Below, one piece after another: positions 30,316 through 39,676 of a stretch of DNA of 45,454 nt (its first letter is position 1; the number at the start of each line of letters is the position of its first letter). The DNA comes from Hymenobacter rubidus. GTDB taxonomy: Bacteria > Bacteroidota > Bacteroidia > Cytophagales > Hymenobacteraceae. The stretch lies in NCBI RefSeq assembly GCF_016734815.1, contig NZ_JAERQF010000041.1, forward strand, positions 1 through 45,454. Direction: 5' to 3'. The position numbers and the translations under genes were made by a program. The notes under the pieces were generated by a model. The model made no database searches. It was not told where the DNA came from and saw nothing but the letters and a program-made list of their open reading frames with translations.

Positions 30316-31581
30316 CTATGGTTTCAGCGCCCGCAGCTCGGCCAGCGCTTCCTGCGTTTCCTTCTGCTTGGTGCCCTCTTTTTCCTCCTGCGAAGCCGGG
30401 GTTTTGGGCTGGGTGCCGTAAAAAGTCAGAATGTTTTGGCGGGCCACGGGGCTCAGGGCTTCAAATTTCTTCTTGGCCAGCTTGCGCACCCAGTCGCCGT
30501 AGGTTTCGTCGGCCAGGCCGTATTCACCGGCGCGGGTGGGGTGGCCGGTGTCGAAGTCGGCATTGGCCAGGGTGAGGGGGCTGGCGGCCGTGTCGGCGGG
30601 CTGGCGGGCAATGTTGGCGCAGTAGCTGGCCATCACCTTCCGGAAGCTGGCCCGGAAAATCTTTTCCGCCTCGGGCGTGGGCAGCTTGAAGGCAAACGGC
30701 TTGAGCGGGCCGATTTTGGGCAGCACCCGGATGAAGTAGGAGATGATGCGGGCCCCGAAGCCGGGCTTCTGGTAGTCGTTGCCATATTCTTTGCGGAACG
30801 CGCGGGGATGGTTGCGCTGCATGTAGTCGCGGCGCCGGGCGCCGGGGCTCAGCTTCAGAATTTCCTTGCGCTTGTAGTGCCAGGCCGCCCGGGCCGCCTG
30901 CGGAATCAGCTGGCTCACGGCAAAGCGGAAGCTGGCAATGCTCAGGTCCACGTTCACAATCACCTGGCCCAGCTCCAGGCCGTAGGTTTTCAGAAAGGCG
31001 CGTTCCAGCGGCGCCTTGCTCACCTGGAACCCGATTTTTTGGTGGTAGTCCTGGCTGTGGTACTTGCCGCTGGCCAGTTGCACCACGTCGAAGGAGAACT
31101 CCAACTGCCCGTGCTGCGCCTTGCCCTGCTCGTAAGTCACCACGTCGCCGTACTTGGCTTTCAGGTCCGGATACACGAGGGGCACGGCCCGGTTGGTGCC
31201 TTCGGAATGCCCATTCAAGTCGGCCGAATAATGGGCCAGCGCCCCCAGGGCAAAGGCGTAGTCGTTGCGGTCCCGGGCTTCCAGCAGCAAGTTGTGCACA
31301 AAATCGCCCGAGCGCACATAGTGCGTGAGGTTGGTAAAGAGCACCGAGCCAAATGGATAGTAGCCCATGTCCTGGATAATGGCCCCGCCGTAGGCATACG
31401 CTTTGGCGTCGATGAGTTGCGCGGGCGTGGTATCGGGGTAGCGCTTGAGGATGGCCGGCACCAGGCAGCGCTCCCAGGTCGAGTCGATGTTGGCTTCGTG
31501 GGTGAGCACGGCGTAGGCCGCCGCCGGGCGGCCCGGCAAAGCCAGCAGCACGGCCAGCAGCAGAATGAAAAAACGAGGCAT
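30316..31581 (-). CDS. Zinc-dependent phospholipase C-like secreted protein
   Basis: The 421-residue protein has a signal peptide (MPRFFILLLAVLLALPGRPAAA). The body matches the zinc-dependent phospholipase C family. An early histidine is in YAVLTHEANIDSTWE, then AYAYGGAIIQDMGYYPFGS, DFVHNLLLEARDRNDYAFALGALAHYSADLNGH with the paired His/Asp ligands, and HSEGTNRAVPL. The C-terminal 30 residues are Lys/Glu/Gln-rich. The start at 31581 gives the signal peptide; the frame is open to 31740. It differs from the protein at 1869: it lacks a tryptophan at the cleavage site. Substrate unknown. Confidence 0.82.
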   Translation of the reverse strand: MPRFFILLLAVLLALPGRPAAAYAVLTHEANIDSTWERCLVPAILKRYPDTTPAQLIDAKAYAYGGAIIQDMGYYPFGSVLFTNLTHYVRSGDFVHNLLLEARDRNDYAFALGALAHYSADLNGHSEGTNRAVPLVYPDLKAKYGDVVTYEQGKAQHGQLEFSFDVVQLASGKYHSQDYHQKIGFQVSKAPLERAFLKTYGLELGQVIVNVDLSIASFRFAVSQLIPQAARAAWHYKRKEILKLSPGARRRDYMQRNHPRAFRKEYGNDYQKPGFGARIISYFIRVLPKIGPLKPFAFKLPTPEAEKIFRASFRKVMASYCANIARQPADTAASPLTLANADFDTGHPTRAGEYGLADETYGDWVRKLAKKKFEALSPVARQNILTFYGTQPKTPASQEEKEGTKQKETQEALAELRALKP

Positions 31582-32075
31582 TACTACTAAGCAAATAAGC
31601 CCGACACTGGAAGCATGGCCGGGGTCTTGCAACGACAAACGGCGCTCCACTGTTGCCCGCCCCGCTCCGGCTACCCAAATCAGCCCCGCAAATGCCCAGG
31701 CCGGGCGCGAGTAAGCCCCGCGCTTCCGGGCGGCATCCACTTGATTCTTTTACGGATTGTTCATTTTACGCGGGGCGGGCTTGTCGGCGGCAACCGGTCT
31801 GGCCAAGCGGGCCCGGTTTCTATCGTAATAATTATCGTTATTCCGGCGCAGCAGTTCTTGACAAAACTAATTTTATATCAAAATTATAATAATCAGCATT
31901 TTAAGCAGATTAATATCGGCTTGTGCTTCGCAAATTTGACGCCTAAGCCACACCAGCCAGTCTGCTGAAGCGCTTGTTTCTTGGCTCTTTAGGGCGGCCG
32001 TATTTGCCCCGCCATTTGCGTCACCTTACTTTTAGCTACCCAAAAAACGTTTCCCTCTTCATTAACCACCCCTTT
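31582..32075. other. Divergent intergenic region with AT-rich stretch
   Basis: The 494 bases between divergent genes hold no supported coding frame. From about 31820 to 31930 the sequence is conspicuously AT-rich against the background, as expected for promoter DNA here. The best promoter candidate for the downstream gene is at 32003-32034. Confidence 0.6.
32003..32034 (+). promoter_or_regulatory. Candidate promoter of the GEVED surface protein gene
   Basis: TTTG (32003-32006) and TACTTTTA (32027-32034) are spaced by 20 nt, close to the Bacteroidota TTTG-n19-21-TAnnTTTG consensus with one mismatch in the last base. The ATG at 32076 would give a leader of about 35 nt. Confidence 0.5.
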
Positions 32076-35000
32076 ATGAAACAACCATTTACAGCTTACT
32101 ATAGGCTGCTCCTGCTGGCACTGGCCTTGGGCACGGGCTTCACCTCACTGGGCCAAACCTACACCCCGGTGGCGCTGACAGGTTTCACGCACGACGTCAT
32201 TGCCAACGGGACCGGCGCGGTGAGTGCCACCACCACGGCCGATATTGACGGGGCGGCGGCCACCGGCGGCACCGGCTATACCCTGATGGCGCAGGACTAC
32301 GTGGGCCCGGCCGGCCAGGTCCCGAACACCACCACGTACCCCGCAGCAACTTACCCGGCCCTGGAAACCAGCGGCCTGATTACCAGCACCCTCAACAGCG
32401 CCATCACCTTTCAGCTGGCTTCGTACTCGGCCAATAACGCGCTGCGCCTGTACGGCGCGGGTGCATCGGGCACGCTCTCGTTTGCCACGCCCAGCCCGGC
32501 GGCCGAGCTGTACGTCATCGGCACTTCGGGCAACGCGGCCAGCGTACTGGACCTGACCGTGACCTTCACGGACGGCACCACGCAGCTGTTTCCCAGCCAG
32601 ACCATTGCCGACTGGTTTGCGGCCAGCCAACCCAACGTGGTGCGCGAAAAGCTGGGCCGTGTGAGCCGGGGCGATAACTCGGTGCAGTATACCGGCACTC
32701 CCATTGGCCCCCGCTTCTACCAGCTGAAGCTGGTGCTGGACGCCGCCAACGTCACCAAGAACATTGCCGGCATCACCTTCACCAAGCCCCTGGCCGCCGG
32801 CAACACCGTGCTGCTGGCCGTGACGGCCGGCACCTACCCCGTGTGTGCGACGACGCCCAGCGGCCTCGCGGCCGCCGCTACTACCGCCGCTGGCGGCACC
32901 ACGGCCCTGACCACGGCCTGCTCCTCCACCAACATTTACCTCTCGCTGCCGGCCCTGGCCAACCAATCGGGCTACACGTTCCAATGGCAATCCTCGACGG
33001 ACAACGTCACGTTCACGAACATCAGCGGCGCCACCAGCAGCACGTACACGGCCACCAACCAGCTGGTTAGCACGTATTACCGCGCCGTGGTCACCTGCCT
33101 GTTTGGCGGCACGGCCGCCAACTCGGCTTCGGTGCAGGTGTTGCAGAGCCCCGTCACCAGCTGCTACTGCGTGCCGGTGCATTCGAGCACCAGCACGTCC
33201 TACACCACGGTTACGTCGGTTTCGCTGCCGGGCGACGCGGGCACGCTCACCAACGCGCCCGGCCTGCTGACCAGCACTTCCCCCGGCTACGTGTCGGCCT
33301 ACTACGCCATCTATCCGGCCAGCACCACCACGACTACGCTCAGCATCAACGGCAGCTACACCCTGAGCGTGGCGGTACCGGCCTTCGCCCGCGCTTCGGT
33401 CTGGATTGACTACGACCAAAACGGCACGTTCGACGCGAGCGAGTTTACGCTGCTGCGGACCACCACGGCCGCAACTTCGCCACTCTACTCGTCGTCGGCG
33501 ACCACCCTCGTGGCCACCATCACGCCGCCCGTGGGCACGCTGAGTGGACCGACCCGGATGCGCGTCCGCACGGACTACTACAACAACACGGTCATCAATA
33601 CCTACACCGGCGCCTGTGCTACCACCGTTTATGGCGAAGCCCTGGACTACACGGTGAGCATTGCGCCTCCCGTGGCCTGCACGGGCACGCCGCCGGCGAC
33701 GGCGGCCACCAGCACCGCCACGTCGGTGTGCACCAACTCCACTGCGGGCTTCATCTTGGGGCTGACGGGCATTACTCCTGGCACCACGGGCCTGACCTAC
33801 CAGTGGCAGAGCAGCCCGGCCGGCGCCAACACCTTCACCAACCTGGGCACGGCCCAGGCAATGCCCAGCTACACCGTGGCCACGCAAACGGCCTCGACGG
33901 ACTACCGCGTGGTGGTGACTTGCACGGCCAGCAGCCAGTCGACCACCTCCAGCCTGATTTCGGTGGCCACGTCGTTCCTGAACTGCTATTGCACCGTGAC
34001 GAGCACGGGCACCAACGAGTACATCAAGAGCGTGACCTTCCCCGGCACTCCCGGCTTCACGAACGCCACCAATGCCAACTCGACCGGTGGCTACGGCGAC
34101 TTCACTACCACCGCTACGGCCACCACCACCCTCACCCAGGGCACCACCTACGTGAACGGCGTGAGCGTGATAGTACGGGCCAACAACGTGGGCTCGCAAG
34201 GCGGCATGTGGATTGACTACGACCACAGCGGCACCTTCGATGCCAGCGAATACATCCTTCTCGGCACGTCCAGCGCCATTGCTACGGACATTACCCTGCC
34301 CGTGACCCTGGTAGTACCCACCACGGCCCTGCTGGGCCAGACCCGCGTGCGGGTGCGCTGGCGCAACGGCAGCTTTGCCAACACCGATGCCTGCGTGACG
34401 GGTACCACCACCTGGTACGGCGAAACAGAGGATTATTTCGTTACCATTGCCGCGCCGACCACCTGCTCGGCCCCGCCCGCCACGGTCGTGGCCACGGCCG
34501 ATGTGACCAACGCCTGTTCCAACTCGTCGTTCACCCTCTCCACCAACAGCATTCCGCTCACGCTCGGCGGCTACACCTACCAGTGGCAGAGCCGCACCGG
34601 CACCAATGCCTTCGCCGACATCGTGGGGGCCACCACCAACCCCTACACCATCGCCAGCCAGACCGTGGCCACGGACTACCGCCTGGTGGTGGGCTGCCAA
34701 TACGGCGGCACGGCCGTGAACTCCAACACCGTTTCGGTGGGCCAGAACACCTTCGACCAGTGCTACTGCACGGCCTCTTCCACCAACGTGTGCAGCAACT
34801 ACGGCGTCATTACCAGCGTCAACCTGGGCACGATTAACAACCCCTCGGGCTGCACCTCGACCGATTCCTATTCGTCGTACGCTTCGGCTCCCACCCCGAC
34901 CACGACGACGACCCTCACGCCCGGTACCACCGCTACGCTCACGCTGGGCGTGGCCAGCGCCACCACCACCTTCAACTACAACTACGGCGTCTGGATTGAC

Positions 35001-36773
35001 TTCAACCACAACGGCACCTTCGATGCCGCCGAATTTGTAGCGGGTTCCACGACGCCGGTTTCGGCAACCACCGCAACCATCTCCCTGGCCATCCCGGCAG
35101 TTTCCAGCTCGGTGTTGCTCGGCCCTACCCGGATGCGCATCCGTACCAACGCGGGCATTGCTTCCTACGGCATCTTCACGGCGGGCGGCGCCTGTGGCGC
35201 GGTCTACAACGGCGAGACGGAGGACTACCTCGTCACCCTCGCGCCTTGCACGCCCACCACGGCCACCTTCAGCTACGGCACCACGACCAGCTACTGCGTA
35301 TCGGGCACCGCCAGCCCGGCCGTGGTACTGGCCACGGGCGCCACGGCCGGCACCTACACGTCGACGACGGGCCTGACCATTAACGCCACCACCGGCACCA
35401 TCACGCTCTCGACTTCGACGCCCGGCACTTACACCGTGACCAACACCGTACCGACCACGACCACGCAGTGCGGCTCGACGGCTACTACGACGGTGACCAT
35501 CACGGCGGCTCCTACGGCCAGCTTCTCTTACCCAAGCGCTACCATCTGCGCCGGCAGCAGCAGCACCCTCACGGCAACCCCGGCCACGGGTGCCACCGCG
35601 GGCACGTTCTCGCTGCCCACCGCCACGGGCCTTGCGGTGAATGCCACCACCGGGGTAGTAACGGTTGGCGCTACCGCCGTTGCCGGCACCTACACCGTAA
35701 CCAACACCGTGGCCGCTACCGGCGGCTGTGCGGCGGTAACAGCTACGGCTACGTTCACCATCGCGCCCCTGGCCACGGCCACGTTCAGCTACACCGGCTC
35801 GCCCTATTGCGTGAGCGGCACGGCCAACCCCACGCCCACCGTCACGGGCACGGCCGGCGGCACGTTCAGCTCGACAACGGGCCTGACCATCAACGCCAGC
35901 ACCGGGGCCATCACGCTGGCCAGCAGCACGCCCGGCACCTACGTGGTGACTTATGCCGTGAGCGGCACCTGCGGTGCCAGCAGCACGCAGAGCATCACCA
36001 TCAACGCGGCGCCTACGGCCAGCTTCGCCTACCCGACTCCGGCCCTGGGTGCGGCCTGCGCCGGTGGCACGGGCACGTTCGCGCCGTCCATCGGCGTGGG
36101 TGCTACGGCCGGCACCTTTAGCTCGACCACGGGCCTGGCTATTAACGCCACCACCGGCGTTATCAGCCTGGCTACTTCTACGGCCGGCACCTACACCATC
36201 ACCAACACGGTGACGGGCAACTGCGCCCCGGTAACGAGCACGAGCACCTTCACGGTGAACCCGATTCCGGCCACGCCGACCATTACGGTTTCGGGCACAC
36301 CGGCTACGGGCATCACGCTCACTTCATCGTCGCCCACCGGCAACCAGTTCTACCTCGGCGGCGTGCTGGTACCCGGCGCCACGGGCCAGAGCTACCTCAT
36401 CAACTCGGGCACGCGCAACGGCATCTATACCGTGGTGGTGACCAGCGCTGCCGGCTGCTCTTCGACGGCCTCGGCCCCGACCACGGTGACGGTAACGGCC
36501 TCCCGCTCGGCGCAGGCCGGCACGACCCTCGAACTCTACCCCAACCCAACCCGCGACGGCCAGCTAACCTTGGCGCTAAGCGGCTACCACGAAACCGTAA
36601 CTCTGAGCGTGGTTAACGCCTTGGGCCAGCGGGTATTTGAAGGCACGGTGTCGGGCAACGCCCTCAACCAGAAGCAGACGCTGAACCTTGGCGCCCTGCC
36701 CGCCGGCATGTACTTGCTGCAAGCCCGCACCGCCAGCGGCAGCGTGGAAGTGCGCCGCATTGTGCGGGAATAA
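32076..36773 (+). CDS. Giant T9SS-exported surface protein with GEVED and Ig-like repeats
   Basis: The 1,565-residue protein has a signal peptide (about 1-27). A unique N-terminal beta domain covers about residues 28-270. Then come three alternations of an Ig-like module (YQWQS-type cores near 301, 574 and 835) and a GEVED-type domain, whose WIDYDQNGTFD, WIDYDHSGTFD and WIDFNHNGTFD cores are near 441, 710 and 971. Each GEVED unit starts after a CYC motif and ends in YGEALDY or its like. From about 1061 to 1395 there are four Thr/Ser/Gly-rich repeats with TTGL.INA.TG and TPGTYTVTNTV patterns. After one more Ig-like unit the protein ends in a T9SS type A sorting domain (ELYPNP near 1484 to the VRRIVRE end). 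The family suggests a large adhesin or matrix protein. The start at 32076 is fixed by the signal peptide. Confidence 0.92.
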   Translation: MKQPFTAYYRLLLLALALGTGFTSLGQTYTPVALTGFTHDVIANGTGAVSATTTADIDGAAATGGTGYTLMAQDYVGPAGQVPNTTTYPAATYPALETSGLITSTLNSAITFQLASYSANNALRLYGAGASGTLSFATPSPAAELYVIGTSGNAASVLDLTVTFTDGTTQLFPSQTIADWFAASQPNVVREKLGRVSRGDNSVQYTGTPIGPRFYQLKLVLDAANVTKNIAGITFTKPLAAGNTVLLAVTAGTYPVCATTPSGLAAAATTAAGGTTALTTACSSTNIYLSLPALANQSGYTFQWQSSTDNVTFTNISGATSSTYTATNQLVSTYYRAVVTCLFGGTAANSASVQVLQSPVTSCYCVPVHSSTSTSYTTVTSVSLPGDAGTLTNAPGLLTSTSPGYVSAYYAIYPASTTTTTLSINGSYTLSVAVPAFARASVWIDYDQNGTFDASEFTLLRTTTAATSPLYSSSATTLVATITPPVGTLSGPTRMRVRTDYYNNTVINTYTGACATTVYGEALDYTVSIAPPVACTGTPPATAATSTATSVCTNSTAGFILGLTGITPGTTGLTYQWQSSPAGANTFTNLGTAQAMPSYTVATQTASTDYRVVVTCTASSQSTTSSLISVATSFLNCYCTVTSTGTNEYIKSVTFPGTPGFTNATNANSTGGYGDFTTTATATTTLTQGTTYVNGVSVIVRANNVGSQGGMWIDYDHSGTFDASEYILLGTSSAIATDITLPVTLVVPTTALLGQTRVRVRWRNGSFANTDACVTGTTTWYGETEDYFVTIAAPTTCSAPPATVVATADVTNACSNSSFTLSTNSIPLTLGGYTYQWQSRTGTNAFADIVGATTNPYTIASQTVATDYRLVVGCQYGGTAVNSNTVSVGQNTFDQCYCTASSTNVCSNYGVITSVNLGTINNPSGCTSTDSYSSYASAPTPTTTTTLTPGTTATLTLGVASATTTFNYNYGVWIDFNHNGTFDAAEFVAGSTTPVSATTATISLAIPAVSSSVLLGPTRMRIRTNAGIASYGIFTAGGACGAVYNGETEDYLVTLAPCTPTTATFSYGTTTSYCVSGTASPAVVLATGATAGTYTSTTGLTINATTGTITLSTSTPGTYTVTNTVPTTTTQCGSTATTTVTITAAPTASFSYPSATICAGSSSTLTATPATGATAGTFSLPTATGLAVNATTGVVTVGATAVAGTYTVTNTVAATGGCAAVTATATFTIAPLATATFSYTGSPYCVSGTANPTPTVTGTAGGTFSSTTGLTINASTGAITLASSTPGTYVVTYAVSGTCGASSTQSITINAAPTASFAYPTPALGAACAGGTGTFAPSIGVGATAGTFSSTTGLAINATTGVISLATSTAGTYTITNTVTGNCAPVTSTSTFTVNPIPATPTITVSGTPATGITLTSSSPTGNQFYLGGVLVPGATGQSYLINSGTRNGIYTVVVTSAAGCSSTASAPTTVTVTASRSAQAGTTLELYPNPTRDGQLTLALSGYHETVTLSVVNALGQRVFEGTVSGNALNQKQTLNLGALPAGMYLLQARTASGSVEVRRIVRE

Positions 36774-36820
36774 AGTAGCGGGGAAATCATCCTACGATGC
36801 GTAATTCCTCCTGTTAACGA

Positions 36821-36852
36821 AAAAGCCTACCGCAATGCGGTAGGCTTTTTTT
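36821..36852. terminator. Strong bidirectional terminator
   Basis: AAAAGCCTACCGC pairs with GCGGTAGGCTTTT across a 3-nt loop, followed by a T-run on the plus strand and, reading the other way, TTTTT on the minus strand. It separates the surface protein gene from the convergent cyclase gene. Confidence 0.92.
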
Positions 36853-36875
36853 GTTTTTAGAAACCCGTCATGCAA

Positions 36876-37808
36876 TTATTCGACCTTGTCTGGCTCCACG
36901 GCCAGGTCTACTTCATATAAACGGTGCATGCCCAGTTTGCCTTTTAGCGGGGCTAAAAAACCCTGGCGCACGGCCAACGCCGGGCCCGCCGCAGCCACCA
37001 CCGCTTCCGACACCAGAAAAGTGGTCCCGTACTCTTTGTTGGCGCTTTCAATCCGGGAGGCCACGTTCACGGTATCGCCAATGGTGGCGAGCTTGCGAAA
37101 GCCGTTGCCTCCGATGTGGCCCACCACCGCCTCGCCGTAGTGCAGGCCAATGCGGATGTGAAAGGCGCAGCGGTACATCTGCTGCAGGTAAGGATTGAGC
37201 TGCGCCACGGCCCGAAACATGGCCCGGCCGGCGGCCAGCGCATCGGTCACGGCCGTGGCTGGGTGCGACAGGCCAAACACCACCATCAGCCCATCGCCAA
37301 TAAAGTCGCTGATGTAGCCGTGGTGCGCGGCCACTACCTCGCTCATCACCCCAAAGTAGCGGTTGAGGACGTGCACTACGTCGTAGGGCGGCAGTTGGTC
37401 GGCCAGCACGGTGTAGTCGGCAATATCCGAGAATAGCACCGCCACCTGTTTCAGCTGGCCCAGCTGCTGGTCGGGGTGCTGCAGGTCCTGCGCGGCCAGT
37501 TCCATATCGAGCCGGTCGAGCACCGGCCGCGCAAATCGTACGGTGCCGCTGCCGGTCACCGTGGTTTGGCAGGCCAGGCGCACGGGCTCGGGCAGGTGCA
37601 GGCGGGTGGTCAGGGCCAGCTCGCTGGCGTTGCGGGGCGAACAATTGACCAGGCCGTCCAGCACGTGGATGCGGCAGGTGGAGCACTTGGCCTGCCCGCC
37701 GCAGGCGTGCACGTGGTCGATGCCCTGGCGCAGCGTGGCCGCCAAAATGGTTTCGCCGGGGGCAATGGTCAGCAGCCGCTCATCGGGCAGGGCATACAGT
37801 TGGGCCAT
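36876..37808 (-). CDS. [2Fe-2S] ferredoxin-class III nucleotidyl cyclase fusion
   Basis: The 310-residue cytoplasmic protein has a plant-type [2Fe-2S] ferredoxin domain at residues 1-95, with cluster cysteines 36, 42, 45 and 80 (HACGGQAKCSTC, LACQT). A class III cyclase catalytic domain follows at about 118-295. Metal aspartates are Asp128 (VLFSDIADYT) and Asp172 (DFIGDGLMVVFG). Asn248 and Arg252 in IGDTVNVASR are the transition-state residues. Thr242 stands where IIIb cyclases carry threonine. The lysine that normally recognises the base (DKFIGD pattern) is Asp168 here (SDFIGD), so product specificity is uncertain. The fusion suggests that nucleotide production responds to redox state or to an electron partner. 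The start at 37808 gives the usual short strand before the first ferredoxin turn. Confidence 0.92.
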   Translation of the reverse strand: MAQLYALPDERLLTIAPGETILAATLRQGIDHVHACGGQAKCSTCRIHVLDGLVNCSPRNASELALTTRLHLPEPVRLACQTTVTGSGTVRFARPVLDRLDMELAAQDLQHPDQQLGQLKQVAVLFSDIADYTVLADQLPPYDVVHVLNRYFGVMSEVVAAHHGYISDFIGDGLMVVFGLSHPATAVTDALAAGRAMFRAVAQLNPYLQQMYRCAFHIRIGLHYGEAVVGHIGGNGFRKLATIGDTVNVASRIESANKEYGTTFLVSEAVVAAAGPALAVRQGFLAPLKGKLGMHRLYEVDLAVEPDKVE

Positions 37809-38053
37809 AATCGGGGCAATAAATGAAGCAGCGAACGGCGCCTCGCGCAGCCCGGCGGTGGGGTGCACGCGGCCCCATCAGCCATTAACAGCGGAGCAGC
37901 AAAGAGGGCAGCGTTTTCGGCTCCTCAACGGCACGGCAGCCGGCGTCAGGACCATCTGAATAATCAGTGCCCGAATATTTATTTTTCCTTAATGGCTTCT
38001 TCATGAATCGCATGCTACCTAGAGGCACCATCCCACACCAACCCGTCTTCGTC

Positions 38054-38248
38054 ATGATTGACAACCTGTCTTTGTTGCTTACCAAAGTCCTGGGCTTTTG
38101 CTTTCTCGTGCTGGCCGTCGGAGGCTTGCTGTTGCTCGCTATTGCGCATTTTTCTCCTCGGCAGCCCGCAATGGGCAAGCTGCTATCCAGCAGCACGGCC
38201 AAGCCAGCTCCTTTCGGCAACTTTGCCCGCGGTGTTGCCTCCCGCTGA
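38054..38248 (+). CDS. Possible small single-pass membrane protein
   Basis: The 64-residue frame starts MIDNLSLLLTKVLGF and contains one strong hydrophobic helix (about 10-34), followed by a short basic tail. No family is recognised. Starts at 38012 (Met16 of the longer frame) or 37967 are also open. The call rests on the helix and on the absence of any other gene in 37809-38501. Confidence 0.4.
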   Translation: MIDNLSLLLTKVLGFCFLVLAVGGLLLLAIAHFSPRQPAMGKLLSSSTAKPAPFGNFARGVASR

Positions 38249-38347
38249 CGCCACCAGCAATGCCCTCCTCGCCGAAGGCCATCTTTCCAGTCCCGCGCTT
38301 TGCTGGCTGGTTTGAAACGAAGCTACCCGGCTTGCCCATCTACAAAC

Positions 38348-38390
38348 AGCGCCGTTGCTGGAAGCAAAACCGACTTCCGGCAACGGCGCT
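38348..38390. terminator. Hairpin in the 38249-38501 gap
   Basis: Arms 38348-38364 and 38374-38390 pair over 17 bp with one G-U-type mismatch and a 9-nt loop. It lies between convergent frames (38248 and 38502) and could end either. The T-tract is weak on both sides. I see nothing else in 38249-38501. Confidence 0.6.
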
Positions 38391-38501
38391 GCTTGGGCTA
38401 CACGGGAGCACGGCAATTCCTCGTGCTACGGCACCTCAATCGGGCACTTCAAGGCTGCGAAGGGGCTTGGCTGTAGCCAGCGAAACCGCTTGCTGGGCCA
38501 G

Positions 38502-38765
38502 CTATGCCGTCTTTTTTGGTCGGCCCGGCTTTTTGCCGGTGGGCTCCTCCCCTTCTTTCAGAACGCGCGGCTGGCGGGGCTTGCGCACTTTGGGAGCCGC
38601 CACGTACGTTTCCGAAAGCACCGCTTCCATCTCGCCGAGGGCCGCCTGCAAGGCGCCCAGCGTGGTGGTCACCTTGCGCAGGGCGCGTTTCAAATCCGCT
38701 TTAACCGCATCGGCCTGCTGAGCCGTTTCTACGATTTTTTGAAATTCATCAAAGTTGAGAGCCAT
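38502..38765 (-). CDS. Small helical protein with basic AT-hook-like tail
   Basis: The 87-residue protein has an N-terminal helical half (MALNFDEFQKIVETAQQADA to about residue 52, heptad-like, likely coiled coil). The C-terminal half is Pro/Lys/Arg-rich and ends KKPGRPKKTA, with a GRP core as in AT-hooks. This suggests DNA or nucleic-acid contact through the tail and self-association through the helix. I do not recognise a named family. A degenerate 24-codon copy of its N-terminus is at 44480-44556, so the gene or a relative was once copied into the mobile region. Confidence 0.7.
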   Translation of the reverse strand: MALNFDEFQKIVETAQQADAVKADLKRALRKVTTTLGALQAALGEMEAVLSETYVAAPKVRKPRQPRVLKEGEEPTGKKPGRPKKTA

Positions 38766-38827
38766 GGGGTGTTATTAAATGAGACGGCCAAAGATAGCCA
38801 ACCCATTGATTTGATAACGCATCGGGC

Positions 38828-39547
38828 TCACGCCCCCCAGCCAAAGCCACCCGCCACCAGGGCCCCGACGAGTGTGTTGAGCAGGTTCACCACGTTGTTG
38901 CCCACGTAGCCCCGCCGCTCCAGCGTGGCCCCCAGGAGCGAGTCGGCCAGGTTGCCTGCGGTGCCGGCTACGGGCAGCCCCCAGCATGCGGGCCCCCAGC
39001 CATGCCCCGCGCCATAGGCCAGGGCCACCAGCGCACTGCCCGCTAGGCCCAGCAGGGTGCCTTCCAGGCTCACCACGCCGTTTTCGCCGCGGGTGTCGGG
39101 GCGCCCGGTGAGGATGTTGTAGTAGCGGCGGCCATACACGTTGCCCAGCTCCGAAGCCAGCGTATCGGCGGTGGCCGCGGCAAAGCTGCCCGCCAGCATG
39201 AGCCGGCCCAGGGGAGCGAAGGCCGGAAATTGCCAGCTCAATAGCCCCAGAGCGCCCGCCACACCGGCATTGGCCAGCACCTGCCCGGCGGTGCGGCGGC
39301 CTTGGTTTTCTTCGGCCAAACCCAGCCGGCGCTTATCCGCAACCCGCCAGGAGGAAGCCGCCGACCCCAGGCCGAAAAACAGCGCCAACAGCCCCAGGCC
39401 CGTGAACCCGGCGCCCAAATAGATGAGCAGGCCCAGCACGCCTCCCGTCCAGACCCCGGCCACGGTTAGCTTGCCGGCGCGGGCAGCGTACCCCATGCCC
39501 AAACCGAGCAGCACCAGCACCAGCCCAAGTTGGAGAAAAGGCGTCAT
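38828..39547 (-). CDS. DUF92 family integral membrane protein
   Basis: The 239-residue protein has six or so membrane helices. It has family marks of DUF92 (the VTE6/TMEM19 group): an early glycine-rich helix with LTVAGVWTGGVLGL, a cytoplasmic RRTAGQVLANAG motif, the AAATADTLASELG motif and GENGVVSLEGTLLGLAGS, and an end motif GNLADSLLGATLERRGYVGNNVVN. Plant VTE6 phosphorylates phytyl phosphate, and bacterial members are presumed prenyl-phosphate kinases, but this is not shown for this branch. It is 62 bp upstream of the AT-hook-tailed gene on the same strand. Confidence 0.9.
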   Translation of the reverse strand: MTPFLQLGLVLVLLGLGMGYAARAGKLTVAGVWTGGVLGLLIYLGAGFTGLGLLALFFGLGSAASSWRVADKRRLGLAEENQGRRTAGQVLANAGVAGALGLLSWQFPAFAPLGRLMLAGSFAAATADTLASELGNVYGRRYYNILTGRPDTRGENGVVSLEGTLLGLAGSALVALAYGAGHGWGPACWGLPVAGTAGNLADSLLGATLERRGYVGNNVVNLLNTLVGALVAGGFGWGA

Positions 39548-39676
39548 CGGGCTAAAATAGGCAATAACCGCCTTTGCCGCTGCCTGAGCGCAGCGCTTGG
39601 GCTGTCCTACAGTTGTTCATCGCCCGCCGCCAGCTACCTTTCCGGCGTCTTTTCACGGCCATTGCATCCTTCGCCC

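Noticed and set aside
32145..35009. A 954-residue antisense frame in the giant surface protein gene
   Set aside because: Arg/Gly/His-rich low-complexity shadow; the plus strand has signal peptide, repeats and T9SS domain.
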